Assembly (NCBI RefSeq): GCF_023824195.1 | Contig: NZ_CP085442.1 | Coordinates: forward strand, 3,200,001-3,264,000 | DNA length: 64,000 nucleotides | Direction of reading: 5' to 3' | Source of the DNA: Priestia megaterium | GTDB taxonomy: Bacteria > Bacillota > Bacilli > Bacillales > Bacillaceae_H | In this document: piece by piece, positions 41,711 to 50,689 of the stretch | Layout of the letters: each line of letters starts with the position of its first letter | How positions within the stretch are numbered: position 1 is the first letter of the stretch | Position numbers and translations under genes: made by a program | Notes under the pieces: model-generated | The model's database searches: none | Seen by the model: only the letters and a program-made list of their open reading frames with translations | Told to the model about the DNA's origin: nothing

Positions 41711-41758
41711 GGGCTGTGCTGTAAGTCGAATGTTCGGCTTATGACGCAGCCTTTTTTT
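41711..41758 (+). terminator. Terminator after the small membrane gene
   Basis: Long stem GGCTG...CAGCC with an inner CGAA/TTCG pairing, and T7. Confidence 0.75.
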
Positions 41759-41938
41759 GGTTTAATGAGGTCTCTTTTAGCAATAGCTTCTGTCCTTTTA
41801 TATACATACCATTCCATTATTTAAGCAAATTACCTAACAAACCCTCTTATGCTTTTTTCATCAGCTCACATAATATATGTAGAAGATGTCATAAGACAAG
41901 CGTCAAACGATTTGTATCTAGAAAAAGGAGGAAGATAA

Positions 41939-43018
41939 ATGAAATGCCCCCATTGCGCTTATTCTAATCTAGAAGGGGTAAAATTCTGCTTAAATTGCGG
42001 CCATGAAATCGTGGACCACGACGAAAACTACAGCATATTCTACTTGTTTGCCCATCGTGTTGATAAAATTCCAAGAAATGAACGTTCGGTTGAACCTAAA
42101 TTTCGAAATATATTCTCTCGAGTCTTCCGACAGCACAGTGAAATGGAAGCTGAACGGCTTTTTATTGTAGGAACAGGGCTTACGACTCCTAAAATAGAAG
42201 AAGTTGTAAATACATGGCCAAAGCCATGGCTTTTTGCAAGGGTCTTTCTTATTGCGCTTGTCGCATACTTAGGGCTATATCTAGGCGTAAGCTTGTTCGA
42301 AAACATCAACTTCATACCCGGTCTTATTGTAGTCGGTGCTTTTGCAGTGCCATTTACTACTCTCATTTTCTTTTGGGAAATGAACGCTCCGCAGAATATT
42401 GCTATTTACAAAATTGTTTATGTCGTTTTTATTGGCGGAATCCTCTCACTTTTATTAGCACTTGTGTTTTATGATATTCTTGGAAATAACACAAACGTGA
42501 TCGTGATTGGAATATGTGAGGAACTGGCTAAAGTTATCGCGGTTATTTATTTTGTACGCAATCTTAAATATAGATATATCCTTAACGGACTTCTCTTGGG
42601 AGCTGCAATAGGAGCTGGTTTTGCTGCTTTTGAAACCGCTGGCTATGCTTTACGGGCACTTCTTTCCGGCAGCTTTCACATGCTTTATTCTACAATACTT
42701 TGGCGCAGTATTTTTGCTCCTGGAGGACATGTAGCTTGGGCTGCCTTGACAGGCGCTGCCGTCTGCATCGTACAAGGAAATAAGAAATTTCAGTGGAGCA
42801 TGTTGATAAAACCAAAATTTCTCGGTGTATTTTTGCTTGTCGTTTCTATGCACGCTCTTTGGGACTCACCTATACTAGGTATTTTCCCCGCTGGACATAC
42901 AATTTTAACGGTTATATTATGGATTTTAGTATTCAGTATGATTCGTATTGGGCTAAAAGAAATCGCAGATAAAAAGCTGGAGTTGACCTACTGCAAAGAA
43001 AATCCTACACCCTCATAG
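41939..43018 (+). CDS. PrsW-family intramembrane protease with zinc ribbon
   Basis: A 359-residue membrane protein. Residues 3-25 form a zinc ribbon (CPHC...CLNCG); about seven spans follow. The PrsW motifs are EE at Glu194-Glu195 in CEELAK, Glu232 in FETAGY, His264 in GGHVAW and His305/Asp309 in HALWD, the set of the glutamic-type PrsW proteases. B. subtilis PrsW cuts the anti-sigma factor RsiW; the zinc ribbon is not in that protein. ATG 41939 has AAGGAGGA six bases upstream. Substrate unknown. Confidence 0.88.
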   Translation: MKCPHCAYSNLEGVKFCLNCGHEIVDHDENYSIFYLFAHRVDKIPRNERSVEPKFRNIFSRVFRQHSEMEAERLFIVGTGLTTPKIEEVVNTWPKPWLFARVFLIALVAYLGLYLGVSLFENINFIPGLIVVGAFAVPFTTLIFFWEMNAPQNIAIYKIVYVVFIGGILSLLLALVFYDILGNNTNVIVIGICEELAKVIAVIYFVRNLKYRYILNGLLLGAAIGAGFAAFETAGYALRALLSGSFHMLYSTILWRSIFAPGGHVAWAALTGAAVCIVQGNKKFQWSMLIKPKFLGVFLLVVSMHALWDSPILGIFPAGHTILTVILWILVFSMIRIGLKEIADKKLELTYCKENPTPS

Positions 43019-43171
43019 GAAATGTTCAGCTTGCGTTAAGCTGCTCGTTTTAACCTTTTATTACCTTTATGTTTCATTTTGAAAATTGTTGTTACAAATT
43101 GTAAAAAACAGCATTCAAACTACCTGTACATGGTATGATAACCTTAATAACATGAAAGGGTGACTTGGTGG

Positions 43172-43426
43172 ATGAACCTAACTGAAATTAAGCACATGAT
43201 AGCAAATTTAGTAAATTATAAGGATAGCGACATTACTCATACTCTTGCCAATAGGTTTACACTAAGTTATTCAAAACAATTAAACAGTTTTCAAATCTGT
43301 GATATTGAAAACGATATCATTTATCGTTATGAAGAACCAGAAACAACTGCGTTAGCTCTGTTTAATATGATCCATAATCTTCCTGAGGCCATTTATAGAC
43401 ATACTAATTCGTTTGAACAAGTTTAA
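43172..43426 (+). CDS. Hypothetical small protein
   Basis: An 84-residue soluble protein with no family I recognise. It has a helical N-terminus (LTEIKHMIANLV) and a Tyr/Glu-rich middle (DIIYRYEEPETTALALF). The start is unclear: ATG 43172 is 12 bases from AAAGGG, and GTG 43160 abuts it. It ends at a clean terminator. Confidence 0.6.
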   Translation: MNLTEIKHMIANLVNYKDSDITHTLANRFTLSYSKQLNSFQICDIENDIIYRYEEPETTALALFNMIHNLPEAIYRHTNSFEQV

Positions 43427-43433
43427 AGCGGAC

Positions 43434-43470
43434 AAAAAAGCTCATTTAGTAACTAACATGAGCTTTTTTG
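43434..43470. terminator. Bidirectional terminator
   Basis: AAAAAAGCTCAT/ATGAGCTTTTTT with a loop of about 13 bases. Confidence 0.8.
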
Positions 43471-43486
43471 TAGGTGTCTATCTATT

Positions 43487-43627
43487 TTAGTTATTTATAA
43501 CCTTCTTCAAAAGAAGAATATCCTTTTTAATTGCCCGTCTAATTTCTTCAACTTTACAGCGTTTGTATTCTTGTACTAAGCGATAGAGCTCTCTTTTAAA
43601 TAAAAATTCATCTTGTTGACTACTCAT
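43487..43627 (-). CDS. Small charged helical protein, 46 residues
   Basis: Short ORF with AAGGGG nine bases before ATG 43627. The product is a likely single amphipathic helix rich in Lys/Arg/Glu (KRELYRLVQEYKRCKVEEIRR). It ends 17 bases before the shared terminator. The plus-strand frame overlapping it (from 43613) has no ribosome site. Function unknown. Confidence 0.5.
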   Translation of the reverse strand: MSSQQDEFLFKRELYRLVQEYKRCKVEEIRRAIKKDILLLKKVINN

Positions 43628-43806
43628 AGCAGAATGCCCCTTATTAGCTTTCTATTACAAGCGATTAAAGAAAGTATTCCCTTTTCTTCTTGTAAAAAAC
43701 AATTAAATTCGCAAATAGATGTAGAAAAAGCACTTTATCACGCGCTCACAGGAATGGCGAGATGTGCTTTGCGCTGGAAAAATGAAAGAATTTAGCTAAA
43801 ATAAAT

Positions 43807-43847
43807 AAAAAAAGCATTGACTACTAGCTCTCAGTCAATGTTTTTTT
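43807..43847. terminator. Bidirectional terminator
   Basis: AAAAAAAGCATTGACT/AGTCAATGTTTTTTT with a 10-base loop, upstream of the catalase 3' end. Confidence 0.85.
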
Positions 43848-43889
43848 ATTTATTTTAGCTTTGTTTAATTAAAGTCGATTCACATACTT

Positions 43890-44744
43890 TTATGCATTCA
43901 TGTCTCCTAAACCTGGAGCATGCTCATTTGGCATTTCAGATAAATGAGGGACTGGAAAAGCTTCCGGTGGAGGTGTTACGCTCAAGTCTCCGCCATTTCT
44001 GCTTGGCGTCTGCCCTTGGAATATTTCTCCCATTCGATGCGGATCTAACCTAAAATCAAATTGCGTGTTATGATACCCCATCTCGACAAATTTTCTGCAT
44101 TCAGGATATTTGTTAATATCATAATTTGGTACAGGGAATAGCTTGCCCCAGTCCACCCCTAATGTTTCAAGGGCTTTTGCAAACGCATTTTGATGAGCAT
44201 TATCTCGAACAATTAAGAAACCTAGCGTTTCTCTTAGCGTCTGGTTAGAACTCATTTCGTATATTCTTGTTTTTTGTAAAACACCGGTTGATTCTAACAC
44301 GACGTTATTGAGCAAATCAGCTACTAGATTTCCATGATTATAAACCCACGAGCCGTTCCATGGATTCCCGCCCGCATCCACTGGAAGTGAACTTTGAGCG
44401 CCCATAATATAGTGATGAGGATTAGCGTGTTTTACAGCTTCATCAAGAGGAGCCTGATCTGAACCTTGACTTCCTACCCCGGCTCCGCCAGATTCATCTA
44501 ACAATGCATTAATGGTATTTTGAACGAGTTCTACGTGAGCTATTTCTTCTAAAAAAACACCTTTCATTAAATCGCGATACTGCGTTTCTTTTCCTCTAAA
44601 GTTAGAGCTTTGAAAAAAATACTGCATCATCGTTCGCATTTCACCAAACTGACCGCCTAATGCTTCTTGAAGTACTTTCGCGGCTGCTGGATCGGGCTTA
44701 TCCGGTTTAATGCCGTTAATTAATCCTTCTTTATAATAGTACAT
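43890..44744 (-). CDS. Manganese catalase family protein (spore-coat type)
   Basis: A 284-residue four-helix di-manganese protein that breaks down hydrogen peroxide. Ligand motifs: GGQFGEMRTMMQYFFQ (Glu at about 35), EEIAHVE (Glu and His at about 67-70), the later VLESTGVLQ Glu and DNAHQNAF His. The family includes manganese catalases and the coat proteins CotJC/YjqC. ATG 44744 has AAAGGAG eight bases upstream. It is followed by a C-terminal Pro/Gly/Asn-rich tail. A tandem relative lies just upstream. Confidence 0.9.
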   Translation of the reverse strand: MYYYKEGLINGIKPDKPDPAAAKVLQEALGGQFGEMRTMMQYFFQSSNFRGKETQYRDLMKGVFLEEIAHVELVQNTINALLDESGGAGVGSQGSDQAPLDEAVKHANPHHYIMGAQSSLPVDAGGNPWNGSWVYNHGNLVADLLNNVVLESTGVLQKTRIYEMSSNQTLRETLGFLIVRDNAHQNAFAKALETLGVDWGKLFPVPNYDINKYPECRKFVEMGYHNTQFDFRLDPHRMGEIFQGQTPSRNGGDLSVTPPPEAFPVPHLSEMPNEHAPGLGDMNA

Positions 44745-44759
44745 ATGAAACACTCCTTT

Positions 44760-44975
44760 TATTGACATTGCTTGTTTTTTGAACTAGCTTATGTAGATTT
44801 TTGTCCCCTGTATGATTTTTCACTTACAGTACCTGTTTCTTTTTTTCCTAACATATTCCGTGGTGCCATCTTTCTAACATATGCACATACCTACTGTTTC
44901 CATATGCGGCTTTTTTATTCTAGATATTAAAAGATAACTTAATTGAAACACGTAGATAACACCCTTTGTTATAAG
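44760..44975. other. Gap between the two catalase genes
   Basis: About 215 AT-rich bases. No ORF with a ribosome site. It should hold the promoter of the first catalase gene. Confidence 0.4.
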
Positions 44976-44976
44976 C

Positions 44977-45012
44977 AAAAAAAGACCTCTCGAACATATC
45001 GAGGGTCTTTCT
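44977..45012 (-). terminator. Terminator of the second catalase gene
   Basis: AAAGACCTCTCGA/TCGAGGGTCTTT with a 5-base loop (one mismatch) and a T run. Confidence 0.85.
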
Positions 45013-45017
45013 TTCTT

Positions 45018-45860
45018 TTATTTAGAGAAAACTTTTTTACGAGTTAAATCATGATGCAACGAAGTATCAGGAATTTCCGGATTGGGAACTTGTCCTTTTG
45101 CTACAGGATCTTTGATATATACATATTCACCGCTTCCGTCTGGGGCACTTCCAGTAGCCCACGGTCCCTCTTCTGATTCAGCGCCTTCTGAAAGGTTCCA
45201 AAACTCATAAGCTTCTGGCTGTGATTCTTTTTCAGCCTCAGGAGGGAAAGATGCAGGAACAACTACTCCATTTTTTTCTTCTAGTTCGTTTATCGCTTCC
45301 ATCCACTGATACTGGTGATAGCGATCACGCGCTAGCATTTTTCGGAATGTCGCGCGTACACCTTCATCTTTTGTCATATGGTATAACCTAGCTACTTGAA
45401 GTCTGCCTTGGCTTTCTGCATGCAAGTTCGAACGCATGTCTGCTAATAAATTGCCGCTTGCTACGATATATGAACCGTTCCATGGAACTCCATTTGAATT
45501 AGTAGGCAAACCACCAAGCCCGCTCACTAATAAATGCTGAGGATTAATTCCTCCCATGATAGCTGCTGTTGCAGGATCTTTCGCAGCTTCTGCTTGATCT
45601 TCTGGAGAGGCTCCATCAAGTAATTGACTAATAAGTGAACAAAGCATCTCTACGTGTCCAATTTCTTCTGTACCTATATCCATCAGCATATCTTTATATT
45701 TTTCTTCTCCTCGACAGTTAAATCCTTGAAAGAGGTATTGCATCATCACCGTCATTTCACCGAATTGTCCACCTAGTACTTCTTGAATCTGGCGAGCAAG
45801 CATCGGATCGGGGCGATCTACTTTGACTTCAAATTGCAGTTCTTTTTGATGACGAAACAT
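45018..45860 (-). CDS. Manganese catalase family protein
   Basis: A 280-residue paralogue of the gene at 43890. GGQFGEMTVMMQYLFQGFN, TEEIGHVEM, AESQGRLQVAR and ARDRYHQYQWME carry the di-Mn ligands. The N-terminus (ELQFEVKVDRPDP) and the DHHLTRK-like tail differ from its neighbour, so the two have long diverged. ATG 45860 has AGGAGG upstream. It has its own terminator, so the two are separately transcribed. CotJC-type coat or general peroxide role cannot be separated by sequence. Confidence 0.88.
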   Translation of the reverse strand: MFRHQKELQFEVKVDRPDPMLARQIQEVLGGQFGEMTVMMQYLFQGFNCRGEEKYKDMLMDIGTEEIGHVEMLCSLISQLLDGASPEDQAEAAKDPATAAIMGGINPQHLLVSGLGGLPTNSNGVPWNGSYIVASGNLLADMRSNLHAESQGRLQVARLYHMTKDEGVRATFRKMLARDRYHQYQWMEAINELEEKNGVVVPASFPPEAEKESQPEAYEFWNLSEGAESEEGPWATGSAPDGSGEYVYIKDPVAKGQVPNPEIPDTSLHHDLTRKKVFSK

Positions 45861-45943
45861 GTTAACTCCTCCTTTAATATAATAAATTCCTTTTAGAGAT
45901 TTTTTCCTCTTTTTTCCGTTCCCTCTCCCTATTCAATTAATCA

Positions 45944-46069
45944 CTAAACTTGTACCTTTTTTCGTCTAGAACGAAAATGGATAAAAACACCTATTAATAA
46001 ACTTAATTTAATAAGTAGAAAGACACCTAAAGAGAAGGAAATACCTGCACTTTGCTCTTTAGTATTCGT
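45944..46069 (-). pseudogene. Remnant of a small membrane protein gene
   Basis: An open stretch of 41 codons after an in-frame TGA, with no start codon. It encodes a plausible span (SFSLGVFLLIKLSLLIGVFI) and a basic tail (HFRSRRKKVQV), the layout of a small membrane protein. The 5' part seems lost or frameshifted, and a dispersed repeat lies 60 bases upstream. Weak evidence: it could be chance. Confidence 0.3.
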
Positions 46070-46130
46070 TCAGTTTATAACGTTTTATAGTCACAACCAC
46101 TGCCAGATAGAAAAATGTTCACTAAAAAAT

Positions 46131-46449
46131 GAGATTGAGACATAACTAATCACTTCAATCTATAGACGAACCAATTGGATAAATGAACTAATATGGATTA
46201 CGCCGCTGTTAATTTCCGTGCAAGACTTCGCTTTCCGCGGGCGGCCGGTGAGCCTCCTCGTCGCTTCCGCTCCTGCGGGGCTCACCTGTTCCGCTTTTTC
46301 CGCAGGAGTCTTCGCCTTTCCCTCCAATCAACAGCTAGAAGCAGCTACAGATATGAAACCTATTTTCTCTCCACAACAATAAAAAAATCCGAATGATTTG
46401 ATTAATCATTCGGATCTACTTTCAATTAAAATACCTTTGTCCCAGTCTC
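46131..46449. repeat. Dispersed Bac repeat, copy 4 (full length)
   Basis: 319 bp from GAGATTGAGACATAACTAAT to TTTGTCCCAGTCTC. The nested arms are all present: GCTGTTAATT/AATCAACAGC, GGTGAGC/GCTCACC, CTCCTGCGG/CCGCAGGAG and the 3' hairpin ATCCGAATGATT/AATCATTCGGAT. It lies just after the yclQ stop codon, as copy 2 lies just after the permease. Confidence 0.85.
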
Positions 46450-46460
46450 TCTTTTCTCTA

Positions 46461-47417
46461 TTACTTCTCTATCCCTGCTTTGATTTCTTTAATCATGCCT
46501 GCCATTGACTCAAGGCCTCCTCCAGATAAATACCAAAGGCCTGGATCAAGATATACAACGTGATTGTTTTTCACTGCATTGACTTCTTTTACGTACTCAT
46601 TTTCAACAATTTGTTTAGCGGATGATTTTTCACCAATTGCGGCGCCGCGGTCAACTACGAATAAGTAGTCCGGGTTTTGCTTAACTAAATATTCGTATGC
46701 AATGCTTTGACCGTGCTTAGCCGATGGATCTAGGCTGTCGTCTGCTGCTTTGATACCGAATACGTCGTGGATTAATCCGTATTTAGAACCCGGACCAAAC
46801 GCTGTCATTTTGCTATCATTTGCCATCATTACAAGTCCTTTTTTATCTAGTTTGTCCGCTTGTTTTTTCAAATCTGCAATTTGCTTATCAATCGCTGCTA
46901 GCTCTTTTTTCGCTTGATCTTCTTTATCAAAAATTTGTCCTAGTACTTTTGTATTTTCTTTAAATGACTTCATATAGTGCTGGTTGTCTGTATCGATATA
47001 GATCGTCGGCGCAATTTTTGAAAATTCATCAAATGAATCTGCTTGGCGGCCTTGAATAATAATTAAGTCTGGCTTTAATTCTGCAATTTTTTCAAAATCA
47101 GGTTCTTTTAATCCACCTACATTTGCGTACTTATCATCTTGATATTTTGATAAATACTCAGGGATCGCTTGTTTTGGTAAGCCCGCTACTTCAACCCCTA
47201 GTTTATCTAGCGTATCAAGTGCACCCATGCTGAATACTACAACTTTTTTAGGGTTTTTCTCAATTTTAATTCCGTCTTTATTGAACTGATCGGTTACTGT
47301 TACCGTCTCTTTTTGCTTACTTTCTCCACCTGTTGTTTCTTTTGCTCCTTGATTACCGCAAGCAGCTACAACAATCGCAGTTAAGACTGCTACAAACATT
47401 AATAACACTTTTTTCAC
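46461..47417 (-). CDS. yclQ: Petrobactin-type siderophore-binding lipoprotein
   Basis: A 318-residue substrate-binding lipoprotein (lipobox VAAC). It is the clear counterpart of B. subtilis YclQ, which binds ferric petrobactin outside the membrane. PERBP-fold marks include VVVFSMGALDTLDKLGVEVAGLPK, IIQGRQADSF and the C-terminal VVYLDPGLWYLSGGG. I chose GTG 47417 because GAGGTG lies six bases upstream; the longer open frame would overlap yclP. It is the last gene of the four-gene importer. Confidence 0.92.
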   Translation of the reverse strand: MKKVLLMFVAVLTAIVVAACGNQGAKETTGGESKQKETVTVTDQFNKDGIKIEKNPKKVVVFSMGALDTLDKLGVEVAGLPKQAIPEYLSKYQDDKYANVGGLKEPDFEKIAELKPDLIIIQGRQADSFDEFSKIAPTIYIDTDNQHYMKSFKENTKVLGQIFDKEDQAKKELAAIDKQIADLKKQADKLDKKGLVMMANDSKMTAFGPGSKYGLIHDVFGIKAADDSLDPSAKHGQSIAYEYLVKQNPDYLFVVDRGAAIGEKSSAKQIVENEYVKEVNAVKNNHVVYLDPGLWYLSGGGLESMAGMIKEIKAGIEK

Positions 47418-47440
47418 TTTCGTCACCTCATGAATAAATT

Positions 47441-48199
47441 TTATGAAAAATACACGCAAATACGCTGTCCGCCAACCGTTTCGATTGGAATATCCATATC
47501 GTATATATCCTTTAATACAGACGTTTGAATGATGGTTTCTGTTGGGCCTTCACGAATCACTTCACCATTTTTAAGCGCCACGATGTAATCCGAATAGACG
47601 GACGCAAAATTAATATCGTGAATGACAATCACAATGGTTTTGCCTAAGTCTTCTACGAGACGTTTCAACAGCTTCATAATTTCAACAGAATGCTTCATAT
47701 CTAAGTTATTGAGCGGTTCATCTAAGAAGATATACTCCGTGTCCTGTGCGATGACCATAGCGATAAAAGCTCGCTGACACTGTCCCCCGCTCAGTTCATC
47801 CAAGTATTTATCTTGAATACTTTCAAGCTTCATATAACTCAGCGCCTGATCGACCGCTTGTTCATCGCTTTTTGTTAACCGGCCTTTTGAATAAGGAAAC
47901 CTTCCAAAATTTACAAGTTCACGTACGCTAAGCCTGATATTCAGCTGATTGGACTGTTTTAAAATGCTCATTTTTTTGGCTAAATCTGAGCTGTCAATAT
48001 TCTCTATGTTTTTCCCTTCTATTGATATTGATCCTGAGTCGGCTTTAATGAGACGGCTCATAATTGAAAGCAGCGTACTTTTCCCCGCTCCGTTCGGGCC
48101 GATAAATGACGTGATTTTCCCTTTTGGAATCACGACGGATGTTTTTTCTAAAACGGTTTTTTCTCCGTATGTTTTACTGACATTTGTTACTTCTACCAT
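47441..48199 (-). CDS. yclP: Siderophore ABC transporter ATPase
   Basis: A 252-residue ATP-binding subunit. Walker A GPNGAGKST, Q-loop LKQSNQL, signature LSGGQCQRA and Walker B YIFLDEPL are all present. It powers import through the two permeases upstream. AGGAG lies eight bases before ATG 48199; it starts inside the end of yclO. B. subtilis YclP is the counterpart by sequence and order. Confidence 0.94.
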   Translation of the reverse strand: MVEVTNVSKTYGEKTVLEKTSVVIPKGKITSFIGPNGAGKSTLLSIMSRLIKADSGSISIEGKNIENIDSSDLAKKMSILKQSNQLNIRLSVRELVNFGRFPYSKGRLTKSDEQAVDQALSYMKLESIQDKYLDELSGGQCQRAFIAMVIAQDTEYIFLDEPLNNLDMKHSVEIMKLLKRLVEDLGKTIVIVIHDINFASVYSDYIVALKNGEVIREGPTETIIQTSVLKDIYDMDIPIETVGGQRICVYFS

Positions 48200-49140
48200 G
48201 ATTTATTCTCCTTTAGCAGCAAATAAATAAAGTAAATTCCGCCGGCAAAGTCAATGATGACGCTCAGCGTGGTGCTGAAGGTGAACACTTTTTCAACGAT
48301 AAATTCTCCTCCGACGAGGGCTATAACACTAAGCAGCAGTGATCCCATCATTAAATAGGTGTGCTTGTATGTTTTGAACAGCTCTCTCGCAAGGTTCACA
48401 ACAAGCAGTCCAAGAAAGGTAATCGGCCCAACTAACGCTGTAGCCACTGAGACAAAAATGGCGATTACAATCAGCATTTTTTTGACGAGCCTGTCATAAT
48501 CAATACCTAAATTTACCGCATGTTCTCTTCCTAGCGACAATACATCAAAAATGGATGTAAAGCGCCACACGTAAATGCCAAGCAGGGTAAATATGACGGC
48601 TGCTATGTATAGCAAATCGGTATTAACATTGTTAAAGCTTGCAAATGATTTATCTTGTACAACTTGAAATTCATTCGGATCAATCAGCATTTCCATAAAT
48701 GAAGACATGCTTTTAAATAACGTGCCGAACACAATTCCAACCAGTAAAATAAAGAAAATATTCTTACCGGCTTTTTTGAACATCAGTATGTAAAGCAAGA
48801 CCGAAAAGATAATCATCAGCGAAACGCAAAGAAGAAAATTAAGATTTTTGTTCATGATGACAATATTCGTTGAGCCAAAGATGTACACAATAAACGTTTG
48901 CAGAAATAAATACAGTGAATCTAGTCCTAGAATACTAGGAGTTAGAATTCGATTATTGGTAATCGTTTGAAAGATAACGGATGAAAACGCAATGGCTCCT
49001 CCAGTTAAAACAATCGCGGCAACTTTTTCAATTCTTCGCGGCAGCGTGTACTGCCAATAGCCTAAATCATAGCCAATAAACAGTGCAGCCGATAAAATGG
49101 CCAGTGCGGCAAGAATGATGATTTTATATTTGTTATGCAT
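48193..49140 (-). CDS. yclO: Siderophore ABC transporter permease
   Basis: A 315-residue FecCD-type permease with about nine or ten spans. LTGGAIAFSSVIFQTITNNRILTPSILGLDSLY is the family block. It forms a dimer with YclN. The start overlaps the yclN stop by eight bases, and its end overlaps the yclP start by seven. Confidence 0.94.
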   Translation of the reverse strand: MHNKYKIIILAALAILSAALFIGYDLGYWQYTLPRRIEKVAAIVLTGGAIAFSSVIFQTITNNRILTPSILGLDSLYLFLQTFIVYIFGSTNIVIMNKNLNFLLCVSLMIIFSVLLYILMFKKAGKNIFFILLVGIVFGTLFKSMSSFMEMLIDPNEFQVVQDKSFASFNNVNTDLLYIAAVIFTLLGIYVWRFTSIFDVLSLGREHAVNLGIDYDRLVKKMLIVIAIFVSVATALVGPITFLGLLVVNLARELFKTYKHTYLMMGSLLLSVIALVGGEFIVEKVFTFSTTLSVIIDFAGGIYFIYLLLKENKSW

Positions 49141-50083
49141 AACGACCTCTCCTTATCAGCATAAAAAGAAAGATCGCACTTCCTATTACACCGACCATTA
49201 ACCCAATGGAAATTTCATAAGGAAAAATAATGATTCTTCCTAAAATATCACACGCAAGTACGAACACAGCTCCAAGCAGCGCTGTATGAGGCAGACTTTT
49301 TCGTAAATGATCTCCACGGTAAATTGATACGATATTTGGAATAATCAATCCTAAAAAAGGAAGCATGCCAACGGTCAAAATCGTAATCGACGTAATAAGC
49401 GAAACAATGACTAATCCAATGTTTACGATTTGTTTATATTTCACGCCTAAATTGATTGAAAAGCTTTCTCCCATACCAGCAACCGTGAACTTATCTGCGT
49501 AAAGATAAGCAATTATTAAGAGGGGTATACTCAGGTATAAAAGTTCATATCTCCCTTTGACTACTAGCGAAAAGTCGCCTTGCAGCCATGAAGAAAGGTT
49601 TTGAATCAAATCGTATTTGTAGGCGATGAAGGTAGCTAAGGAACTTACGATACTACCGAGCATTAAACCGACTAGTGGAATATAAATCGTATCGTTAAAT
49701 TTAATTCTGTCTAGTATTCTCATAAACAATAGATTGCCCGCAAGTGAGAAAATGAAAGCAATGCTCATTTTTAATAGAGGACTTGCTGAAGCAAATACTA
49801 GTAGAGAAATTAATACACCAAGTCTTGCCCAGTCCATCGTTCCTGCAGTCGTTGGAGATACAAACTTATTTCGCGTAATTTGCTGCATAATTAATCCGCA
49901 AATGCTAAGGCTCATTCCCGCCATAATAATGCTCAAAAGCCTTGGAAACCGACTGAAAAACAGCGTTTGGCTTTCTTCTTTTGTTAAATGAAACAGATCT
50001 ACTGCTGACAAATCTTGTACTCCTATAAAAAGAGATGAAACTGCTAGTACAGCAAACACAAGAATTAACTGATAAAACTTCAA
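49133..50083 (-). CDS. yclN: Siderophore ABC transporter permease
   Basis: A 316-residue FecCD permease with about nine or ten spans. RFPRLLSIIMAGMSLSICGLIMQQITRNKFVSPTTAGT is the family block. I chose TTG 50083, since AAAGGAG lies nine bases upstream and the B. subtilis protein starts at the same place (LKFYQL against MKLRYL); the ATG at 50137 would add 18 residues and place the Fur box next to it. It is the first gene of the yclNOPQ operon. Confidence 0.92.
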   Translation of the reverse strand: MKFYQLILVFAVLAVSSLFIGVQDLSAVDLFHLTKEESQTLFFSRFPRLLSIIMAGMSLSICGLIMQQITRNKFVSPTTAGTMDWARLGVLISLLVFASASPLLKMSIAFIFSLAGNLLFMRILDRIKFNDTIYIPLVGLMLGSIVSSLATFIAYKYDLIQNLSSWLQGDFSLVVKGRYELLYLSIPLLIIAYLYADKFTVAGMGESFSINLGVKYKQIVNIGLVIVSLITSITILTVGMLPFLGLIIPNIVSIYRGDHLRKSLPHTALLGAVFVLACDILGRIIIFPYEISIGLMVGVIGSAIFLFMLIRRGRYA

Positions 50084-50140
50084 CTTTCCTTGCTCCTTTC
50101 TTTCCGCTAGAAGTCTAGTTATCTCCTCCTCTATCATATG

Positions 50141-50163
50141 TAAATGATTATCATTATCAATTG
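50141..50163 (-). promoter_or_regulatory. Fur box of the yclNOPQ operon
   Basis: On the minus strand TGATAATGATAATCATT, matching the Fur core TGATAATNATTATCA almost in full. It lies 60-80 bases before the yclN start. Iron would thus repress the operon. Confidence 0.85.
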
Positions 50164-50307
50164 ACTTTCTTTATCATATCATTATTCTCTAAATAATCAA
50201 TGGTTTTCTTAAAATTTAAGCAAAAAAATACCTTAACAGATGGATCTGTTAAGGCATTTTAAGGTTCAATTAGACTTAAAAATAGCTATTTCTCTCTTCA
50301 TATAAAA

Positions 50308-50633
50308 GAGGATTGAGACATAACTACATCAATCCAATCTAAAGACGAACAATTGGCATACATGATCTGAACTTCTTGTTCTGCCGCTGTTGATTTCCGT
50401 GCAAGGCTTGGCTTTCCGCGGGCGGCCGATGAGTTTCCTCGTCGCTTACGCTCCTGCGAGGTCTCACCTATTCCGCTTTTTTCGCAGGAGTCTTCGCCTT
50501 ACCCTCTAATCAACAGATAGAAGTAACTACGTACATGAAATCTACGTTTACCATAACAACAAAAAATCCGAACCATTAATGACTATTAATGGTTCGGATT
50601 TAACTTTAACCAAAATACTTTTGTGGCAGCCTC
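50308..50633. repeat. Dispersed Bac repeat, copy 5
   Basis: 326 bp from GAGGATTGAGACATAACTA to TTTGTGGCAGCCTC. The core and the nested arms are present with some decay (CTCCTGCGAGG, TTCGCAGGAG). The 3' hairpin has changed to CCGAACCATTAATG/CATTAATGGTTCGG by matching changes in both arms. Confidence 0.85.
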
Positions 50634-50689
50634 TTTGTATCAATATTACATATATATGAAATATATGTTTATATTTGAAAGAAATCTAC

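Noticed and set aside
43613..43795. 60-residue plus-strand ORF
   Set aside because: No ribosome site at any start, and it overlaps the 46-residue minus-strand ORF. It cannot be excluded fully, as a terminator follows it.
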